Assembly: GCA_023391185.1 (NCBI GenBank)
Contig: JAEWBI010000015.1
Coordinates: 1 to 20,234 of the forward strand
Direction of reading: 5' to 3'
Source of the DNA: Bacillota bacterium
GTDB taxonomy: Bacteria > Bacillota_I > Bacilli_A > RF39 > UBA660
Length of the DNA: 20,234 bases
Positions within the stretch are counted from its first letter, which is position 1; each line of letters starts with the position of its first letter. The translations under genes were made by a program, and so were the position numbers. This document shows positions 16,003 to 20,234 of this stretch, in pieces. The notes under the pieces are model-generated. The model was not told where the DNA came from and ran no database searches. It worked only from the letters and a program-made list of their open reading frames with translations.

Positions 16003-16761
16003 TTATTTATAAATTAATACTTTCCCTGTTTCTTCACTTAAACCAGATAATATGTATTCCATATTAGCACAACCGCTTATAAATAATGAATATAACTCTT
16101 CTTTAACATTATTTTTAATACACAATCTATCTATATATGTAAGTAGACCATTTAATGAAAGTTTGTCTAAATCTATTTCTTTAGTACCTAAAATTTCAAG
16201 TATCATAAGACCAAAACCTATCATATCCGTACTTACACTTAGTTTTTCACTATCATCTATAAATCTATTAATGAAATCAGGAATTTCGTCCGCTAAAAGC
16301 TCTCCTATTTGGAAATTATCAATGTCTATTCCAGTTACTATCTTTGCTTTTCTATCATAGAAAAAATTTCTTCCATGAACATCATTTACTAATATATTTT
16401 TTTCATGTGCTTCACAAATTGCATTGTAAACCTTAACTAATACTAAAATTTTTTCTTGAATTTCATATTTATACCCTTTAAGATTTATAACTTGATTACC
16501 TAATGCATGATCCATAATATAATAAGAAAAACATTCATCCTCGAAATTTGTTTCAAGGCAATTAACATAATTAAAAAAGGATAGTTTTGATAAATATTCT
16601 AATTTTTTAAATTTATTTTGAAGAACCTCTATATCATCATAATCTTCAAATAGTTTTATAACTTGTTTATTACTTTCAAAAATTTTAATATTTTCTTTAT
16701 TATATAATAATTTGAGTGAATATATTTCATCTTGAATTCGATTTTTTACTGCTAATCCCAT
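16003..16761 (-). CDS. Divergent protein-kinase-like protein
   Basis: The 252-residue soluble protein has the C-lobe signature of the kinase fold. AHEKNILVNDVHGRNFF (118-134) resembles the catalytic loop, with D127 as the base and N132 as the metal-binding Asn. GIDIDNFQIG (144-153) stands where DFG would be. STDMIGFGLMILEIL (177-191) matches helix F with its conserved Asp and GFG. Residues 78-86 (YYIMDHALG) look like the hinge strand. No glycine-rich loop is visible, so the N-lobe is either very divergent or shortened; candidate lysines exist but I cannot place the ATP lysine. It may phosphorylate a small molecule or protein, or be a pseudokinase. It has its own promoter and the convergent terminator. 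Confidence 0.65.
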   Translation of the reverse strand: MGLAVKNRIQDEIYSLKLLYNKENIKIFESNKQVIKLFEDYDDIEVLQNKFKKLEYLSKLSFFNYVNCLETNFEDECFSYYIMDHALGNQVINLKGYKYEIQEKILVLVKVYNAICEAHEKNILVNDVHGRNFFYDRKAKIVTGIDIDNFQIGELLADEIPDFINRFIDDSEKLSVSTDMIGFGLMILEILGTKEIDLDKLSLNGLLTYIDRLCIKNNVKEELYSLFISGCANMEYILSGLSEETGKVLIYK

Positions 16762-16785
16762 AATAAACCTCTTTTTTAGTTGTTT

Positions 16786-16814
16786 ATATTAGCACTTTAT
16801 AAAATTAAAGTCAA
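16786..16814 (-). promoter_or_regulatory. SigA-type promoter of the kinase-like gene
   Basis: TTGACT (minus strand, 16814-16809) and TAATAT (16791-16786) are 17 bp apart, 25 bases before the ATG. The RBS AGAGG follows. Confidence 0.6.
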
Positions 16815-16865
16815 TTTTTAAAATATAATTTCTATTCCATTTTAATCTTTATGTTATTCTAGTAT

Positions 16866-16886
16866 AAACTAAAGATAGATTAGTTT
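16866..16886. terminator. Weak hairpin downstream of the 118-residue gene
   Basis: AAACTAA (16866-16872) and TTAGTTT (16880-16886) form a 7-bp stem. The minus-strand T tract is only three bases long, so if it terminates the gene ending at 16915 it is weak. On the plus strand five T follow. Confidence 0.3.
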
Positions 16887-16914
16887 TTAAAAATAATATA
16901 ATAAATAATGCCTT

Positions 16915-17271
16915 TCAAAAACTTCCTTTACTATTTGATAAACAATCACTTCTTAATTGAATTATTTCCTGTTTGATTTTCAAAATTTCTTCTTCCCATG
17001 TATTACTTTCAAAAGTTGGCTTTATATTTGAATTTTTTACTGCATCTTGACTTAACGTTGTATTTTGAGCGTTAATAGTTAAAATTACTTGTCCTAATAA
17101 TTCAAAAAAATTACCTAATGAATTTTGCTGATTTATAGTTAGTGAAGGAGATATTATAAAACCTAATAATGTTGCTATTAAGGTAAATTCATAAGCATTT
17201 AATGAAAATAACCAATTAGAAAACCCATCAAAATCCTGATTGGCAAATTTTTCAAATTGTTCAGAATCCAT
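16915..17271 (-). CDS. Conserved-looking 118-residue protein of unknown function
   Basis: An acidic N-terminal region (EQFEKFANQDFDGFSNWLFS) leads to a hydrophobic segment (about 26-43, EFTLIATLLGFIIS), then NQQNSLGNFFELLGQVILTI (47-66), a polar linker, and a charged helix (about 92-108, EEEILKIKQEIIQLRS) that may form a coiled coil. The layout resembles small uncharacterised Bacillota proteins with an N-S-L-G-N-F-F-E-L motif, but I cannot name the family. The start ATG has no Shine-Dalgarno at normal spacing. The good GAGGAG (17293-17298) instead serves an out-of-frame 8-codon ORF that ends inside this gene, so translation is probably by coupling. A promoter (TTGCTT-16-TATAAT) is directly upstream. 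Confidence 0.72.
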   Translation of the reverse strand: MDSEQFEKFANQDFDGFSNWLFSLNAYEFTLIATLLGFIISPSLTINQQNSLGNFFELLGQVILTINAQNTTLSQDAVKNSNIKPTFESNTWEEEILKIKQEIIQLRSDCLSNSKGSF

Positions 17272-17287
17272 ATTCTTTCATTAACAT
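17261..17287 (-). CDS. Eight-codon upstream ORF overlapping the 118-residue gene
   Basis: ATG at 17287-17285 follows GAGGAG (17293-17298) by five bases and reads MLMKEYGF before TGA at 17263-17261. The downstream gene begins at 17271, so the two overlap by 11 bases in different frames. It may be a translational coupling or attenuating leader. Confidence 0.45.
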   Translation of the reverse strand: MLMKEYGF

Positions 17288-17308
17288 ATAATCTCCTCTT
17301 TCTTCTTT

Positions 17309-17336
17309 ATTATATGAAACGAAAACCAAGAAGCAA
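17309..17336 (-). promoter_or_regulatory. SigA-type promoter of the 118-residue gene
   Basis: TTGCTT (minus strand, 17336-17331) is 16 bp from TATAAT (17314-17309). Transcription would begin near 17302, just before the GAGGAG site. Confidence 0.55.
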
Positions 17337-17363
17337 CACTAATTGCTTGCGGTTGATTATGTG

Positions 17364-17377
17364 TATTATGCATAATA
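17364..17377. repeat. 14-nt perfect palindrome TATTATGCATAATA
   Basis: The palindrome lies between the membrane protein's terminator and the promoter of the 118-residue gene, about 30 bases upstream of that -35. It could be an operator or simply the A+T-rich flank of the terminator. Confidence 0.35.
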
Positions 17378-17398
17378 AAAAGGCTAATAAATAGCCTT
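17376..17398 (-). terminator. Intrinsic terminator of the four-helix membrane protein gene
   Basis: AAGGCTA (17380-17386) and TAGCCTT (17392-17398) pair over a 5-nt loop, with T's following on the minus strand. It ends five bases after the stop codon. Confidence 0.7.
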
Positions 17399-17403
17399 CA
17401 ATA

Positions 17404-17985
17404 TTAATTAATTGTATCTTTCTTAATAAGATTAAAACCTTTTTTCTTTCTAACTATAATATATATTAAATCATATATAACTATAGTAGGTATAATAGGA
17501 ATAATACAAAGCATTAATAAAATAAATAAAAATTGATAAAAAGCATCTAATCCATACACTATGTTTTTGCTGCAATTTCCAAAGCAAATCTGTATTTGTT
17601 CAATTCCAAAAATCATTGAATATATAAGATATAATATAAGAAGAATCCAAAGTATTAAAGTGACAATAAATATTCCCTTAGATATATCAAATTTTGCCTT
17701 TGAATTTTTCTCTTCTTTTATACTTTCTTTCCTAGTAGTAAAAGAATTGATTAAGTAAAAAAATTGATATATAATGCAAAACGAAAAACTTATATTAATT
17801 AAGTTTAGTTTAAAAAATAAAAAATTTTCTTTAAAATCACTAAGCCAATTACCAATAGCAATTATGCTATAAGCTTTTTGTCCTAAATTATAACCATATC
17901 CAAATAAAGATACATATATTATATTAATTAGTAAATAAATATATGGAATAAATGATATATAAAGGATAATTTTTTTTGTTTTCAT
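17404..17985 (-). CDS. Four-helix integral membrane protein, function unknown
   Basis: The 193 residues contain four hydrophobic segments (about 7-30, 58-80, 103-127 and 146-176), with a lysine/glutamate-rich loop between the second and third (RKESIKEEKNSKAKF) and a basic C-terminal tail (RKKKGFNLIKK). The N-terminus (MKTKK) and the basic loops suggest both ends and the middle loop are cytoplasmic. The extracytoplasmic loop before helix 4 has two cysteines (CFGNC), which could form a disulfide. No family is recognised. The RBS is GAGGT, seven bases before the ATG. It has its own terminator and a possible promoter. Confidence 0.68.
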   Translation of the reverse strand: MKTKKIILYISFIPYIYLLINIIYVSLFGYGYNLGQKAYSIIAIGNWLSDFKENFLFFKLNLINISFSFCIIYQFFYLINSFTTRKESIKEEKNSKAKFDISKGIFIVTLILWILLILYLIYSMIFGIEQIQICFGNCSKNIVYGLDAFYQFLFILLMLCIIPIIPTIVIYDLIYIIVRKKKGFNLIKKDTIN

Positions 17986-18021
17986 ATCTACCTCAACAAC
18001 ATTCTATTTTATAACATTATT

Positions 18022-18049
18022 ATAATATTAATTACGATATTGCTTACAA
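18022..18049 (-). promoter_or_regulatory. Possible promoter of the four-helix membrane protein gene
   Basis: TTGTAA (minus strand, 18049-18044) is 16 bp from TATTAT (18027-18022). Other A+T-rich -10-like boxes, including a TGT-TATAAA, lie closer to the gene, so the exact promoter is uncertain. Confidence 0.38.
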
Positions 18050-18055
18050 TTATTT

Positions 18056-18610
18056 CTATATTTTTAGAGATGCTCTAAAGCCTCGAACTGAATAGTAAGA
18101 ATCAGCACCGTTATGATATATAAAAACTGTATTATAACGTCGATCACCAAAAATAGCTCCTCCTAGTTTTCGTATATCTGAAGGAGTTTTAATCCAACTT
18201 GATGTTTTTAAATCAAATTCTCCTAGTTTTTGTAGGTATCTATACTCTTTCTCATCAAGAATATTAATTCCCATGTCAATAGCCATTTCCATAGCGCTAT
18301 TAGCAGGTTTGAAGTTCTTTCTTCCTTCTAGTGCTTCACGATCATAGCAAGTATTTCTTCTTCCTATTGGACTTTCCTTTGAACAATCAAAGAAAGTTAG
18401 TTCATCTTTGTCTTTATCGAAAAAAACTACATCTGGCTCTCCACCAGTTTTTTCCATTTCATTTAAAGAATAAAGTTTATCATCATTCACAGATATCTTT
18501 TCTAAGACTTGCTTCCATGTAATATCTAAATGCCTATTCATATTTTTCTCAAAACGTTCTTTTAAAATTGTTAATAAATTTTCCTCTTCTGCTTTTGTTA
18601 ACTGTTTCAT
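18056..18610 (-). CDS. DUF4256-family protein, function unknown
   Basis: The 184-residue protein shows the dense conserved blocks of the DUF4256 family: GGEPDVVFFD, FFDCSKESPIGRRNTCYDRE, then MGINILDEKEYRYLQKLGEF, SSWIKTPSDIRKLGGAIFGD and YHNGADSYYSVRGFR, the last at the C-terminus. The many invariant charged residues, Cys and Tyr suggest a soluble enzyme, but no activity is established that I know of. A longer frame to 18685 exists, but its extra 25 residues are unlike the family. The ATG at 18610 follows AAAGGATATATA at proper spacing, so I take that as the start. It lies among unrelated single-gene units. Confidence 0.85.
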   Translation of the reverse strand: MKQLTKAEEENLLTILKERFEKNMNRHLDITWKQVLEKISVNDDKLYSLNEMEKTGGEPDVVFFDKDKDELTFFDCSKESPIGRRNTCYDREALEGRKNFKPANSAMEMAIDMGINILDEKEYRYLQKLGEFDLKTSSWIKTPSDIRKLGGAIFGDRRYNTVFIYHNGADSYYSVRGFRASLKI

Positions 18611-18846
18611 TATATATCCTTTCTTTCTATAATAGATACACCAAATTATATTAAAGAAACCAAACAATTCTTTAATGCTAACCATTTTATTCTTACATAT
18701 ACTTGTTAAGTTTAAAGTGCCTATTCTTACATTACTACCTATTTATAGTATAACAAAAAACTAGTATTCCTACTAGTAATTTTTCATATTATTAAACATA
18801 AAAATTTAAATTTTAATTTTAGACACAAGATAAAAATCACAATGAA
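18611..18846. other. Intergenic region upstream of the DUF4256 gene
   Basis: These 236 bases hold the DUF4256 ribosome binding site, a TATAAT-like -10 (18650-18645 on the minus strand) without a good -35, and the terminator hairpin at 18760-18777. I see no further gene. Confidence 0.5.
18755..18777 (-). terminator. Intrinsic terminator for the 207-residue protein gene
   Basis: ACTAGTA (18760-18766) and TACTAGT (18771-18777) pair over the loop TTCC, followed on the minus strand by T's (18760-18755). It is about 70 bases past the stop codon at 18847, further than is usual in this window. Confidence 0.65.
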
Positions 18847-19470
18847 TTAACTACCCCACTTTTTTGAAATAATCTTCTTCTTTTCAATCTCATTAGATAG
18901 AATATCTAATTCTTTATCTAATGAGATTGTTTTTAAATATTTAACTACAACAGACGAATCATAATTGAATTTTTTTAATAATCTTTTTATAAATTCGTAA
19001 TATACTCCTTCTGCAGTCCATAGTTGAGTGTTTGAATCAGAAATTATTTTTTTACTCTCTACCCAAAAATTTTTTTCATATTCTCCATTTTCTTTTTTTC
19101 TAAAAACTCCATTATTTATATTAGAAAAATCAATAATATCATTATTATGAAATAACTCTCTATCTATAATTATTTCAGGTAGTGGAATTTGATATCCATA
19201 TAAACTATCATCATAAAATGTTGTTATGTCAGAATAAAAACCATATTCTAAGGGAGGAATGATTTCATCTTTTATATCGACTTTTGATACAATTGCTAGA
19301 TTAAATTTTTTCTTAAACAAAAATGCATGTTCAGCAAACTTATAAAAATGTATATAATTTTTATTCATATATTTAAAAGTATTGACACCTTTTATAGCAG
19401 GTTTATTATCGCTTATTCCATTTATTCTATTAATAATTTCTTCGCTTGACATAGCTCTATATAAATACAT
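18847..19470 (-). CDS. Unrecognised 207-residue protein
   Basis: The N-terminus MYLYRAMSSEEIINRI is followed by GVNTFKY, FYKFAEHAFLF (42-52) and PLEYGFYSDITTFYDDSLYG (72-91), then PLPEIIIDRELF. The order, an N-terminal Y-R motif, an F-A-E-H-A block and an acidic aromatic stretch, is seen in uncharacterised Bacillota proteins and faintly recalls ADP-ribosyltransferase-type folds, but I cannot assign one. The C-terminal third is lysine/glutamate-rich and helical. It is soluble, with no signal peptide. The start has GGAGGTG, and a good promoter lies upstream, so it is expressed as its own unit. No antitoxin-like partner gene is adjacent. Confidence 0.75.
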   Translation of the reverse strand: MYLYRAMSSEEIINRINGISDNKPAIKGVNTFKYMNKNYIHFYKFAEHAFLFKKKFNLAIVSKVDIKDEIIPPLEYGFYSDITTFYDDSLYGYQIPLPEIIIDRELFHNNDIIDFSNINNGVFRKKENGEYEKNFWVESKKIISDSNTQLWTAEGVYYEFIKRLLKKFNYDSSVVVKYLKTISLDKELDILSNEIEKKKIISKKWGS

Positions 19471-19505
19471 GGTAGCACCTCCAATAAAAGTTTAAAATTT
19501 AATGT

Positions 19506-19534
19506 ATAATAACACAATTAAAAATGCTAGTCAA
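19506..19534 (-). promoter_or_regulatory. SigA-type promoter of the 207-residue protein gene
   Basis: TTGACT (minus strand, 19534-19529) and TATTAT (19511-19506) are 17 bp apart, 36 bases before the ATG. Confidence 0.65.
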
Positions 19535-19583
19535 CAAAACTAATTTAAGATAATAAACATTATTAATCTTATCTAATACAAAT

Positions 19584-19614
19584 AAAAAAACAAACCTTAG
19601 TTAGAAGTTTGTTT
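19584..19614 (-). terminator. Intrinsic terminator of the MBL-fold hydrolase gene, overlapping its stop
   Basis: AAACAAAC (19588-19595) and GTTTGTTT (19607-19614) form the stem, extended by two pairs inward. Seven T follow on the minus strand (19590-19584). The stop codon (19599-19597) is inside the loop. Confidence 0.8.
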
Positions 19615-20234
19615 TATATTTTTTTTAATACCATAATGACCAGTTAAAATTATTTCATACTTATCAAAAAAGTTTTCATTTTTTAGTTTGTAAATAGTTT
19701 TCTTATTTGTATTATGATTCATATTTTGAACAAATGAAAATGGTTTTATTTCATTATTCTTCTTTAAACTAATACTGTCACCAACAAATAACAATTTGTC
19801 ATTTACTGCATACATTGAAGAGCCAATAGTATGACCTGGCGTCACGAACATTTTAATTTCTAATGATTTTACTTTTACTATATCTTCATTTACTAAAGTA
19901 AAATATTTTTTTATTTTTTTATTAAATACAATTCCTCTTCTAGCTTTTTTATGAGTTACTAAAAGTTCCTCTTCTTTAGAAAGATATATTTTAGCATTCT
20001 TTAAAACCTTTAATGCTCCTACATGATCAAAATCAGAATGAGTTAAAAATACATGTGTTATTTTATCAGGATTTATATTTAATTTTTTTAACCCTATTCT
20101 TGATAAAAATGTAGTAAATCCTGCATCAAATGCAATATACTCATCTTCTATTTTTAAAATATAAAAATTTGAAATAAGTGTCCTAATTGAATACAAGCCT
20201 TTTCCTATTTCTTTTGTTTTGATTGGTTTAAACA
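19597..20234 (-). CDS. Metallo-beta-lactamase-fold hydrolase, 5'-truncated by the window edge
   Basis: The reading frame is open to the end of the window and continues FKPIKTKEIGKG into LYSIRTLISNFY, the usual first strands of this fold, so the apparent TTG start at 20196 is not the true start. Counting from that TTG, the metal site is H53-S-D55-F-D57-H58 (THSDFDHVG), then H122 (TPGHTIGS), D140 (LFVGDSI) and H187 (LTGHYG). The classical motif is HxHxDH; here the second histidine is Asp, a variation seen in part of the superfamily. It probably binds two metal ions and cleaves a phosphoester, thioester or lactone; the substrate is unknown. A terminator closes the gene. Confidence 0.85.
   Translation of the reverse strand, partial: FKPIKTKEIGKGLYSIRTLISNFYILKIEDEYIAFDAGFTTFLSRIGLKKLNINPDKITHVFLTHSDFDHVGALKVLKNAKIYLSKEEELLVTHKKARRGIVFNKKIKKYFTLVNEDIVKVKSLEIKMFVTPGHTIGSSMYAVNDKLLFVGDSISLKKNNEIKPFSFVQNMNHNTNKKTIYKLKNENFFDKYEIILTGHYGIKKNIKQTSN

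Noticed and set aside
18063..18079. Inverted repeat TTTAGAG/CTCTAAA at the end of the DUF4256 gene as a terminator
   Set aside because: The arms are perfect, but no T run follows on the minus strand.
18611..18685. N-terminal extension of the DUF4256 protein
   Set aside because: The family conservation and the ribosome binding site both place the start at 18610; the extra 25 residues look like untranslated leader.
20194..20196. TTG as the start codon of the MBL-fold protein
   Set aside because: The frame stays open to the window edge and the upstream residues match the usual N-terminal strand of the fold.
1..20234. Alternative genetic code (TGA as Trp)
   Set aside because: Several genes end in TGA at the expected place and tryptophan is encoded by TGG in conserved positions.
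16003..20234. Mobile element or prophage explanation for the accessory genes
   Set aside because: No integrase, transposase, terminal repeats, tRNA or phage gene is visible.

Overview
The window is strongly A+T-rich chromosomal DNA. Endospore genes (a complete gerA-type germinant-receptor operon and a SpoIID-domain protein), Gram-positive-style Shine-Dalgarno sites (AGGAGG, GGAGGT) and intrinsic terminators point to a low-GC spore-forming Bacillota. The large prepilin-like glycine-rich protein suggests an uncultured gut lineage (RF39-like Bacilli or a low-GC Clostridia relative); that placement is inference. TGA is used as a stop, so this is not a Mycoplasma-code genome. I see no rRNA, tRNA, CRISPR array, insertion sequence or phage structural gene.

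Layout. 1-41: first codons of a membrane protein running off the left edge. 111-5388 (minus): an HD-domain hydrolase, an aldo/keto reductase, a radical-SAM protein followed by a 60-residue membrane protein, and glutamine-dependent NAD synthetase (nadE). nadE has a consensus promoter whose -10 box sits in the spacer of a perfect 11-bp inverted repeat. 5460-5849 is a non-coding leader with several hairpins. 5850-8939 (plus): a 1029-residue protein with a type IV prepilin N-terminus, a BIG2-like domain, a glycine-rich repeat block and an ALK-type glycine-rich domain interrupted by a discoidin-like domain. 8953-13001 (minus): the germinant-receptor operon, transcribed in the order A, C, D-like small subunit, B. 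13085-14323 (minus): enolase. 14480-15889 (plus): a SpoIID-domain cell-wall enzyme. 16003-20234 (minus): six separately spaced accessory genes: a divergent kinase-like protein, a 118-residue conserved-looking protein with a tiny overlapping upstream ORF, a four-helix membrane protein, a DUF4256 protein, an unrecognised 207-residue protein, and a metallo-beta-lactamase-fold hydrolase that runs off the right edge.

How the parts fit. The gerA operon and the SpoIID protein concern spore germination and engulfment. Enolase and NadE are housekeeping metabolism. The prepilin-like protein is probably displayed on the cell surface, but no pilus assembly gene is present here. A recurring feature is that stop codons of minus-strand genes lie inside or next to the transcription-terminator hairpin. 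Most accessory genes have their own promoter-like and terminator-like signals, so much of the window reads as single-gene transcription units.
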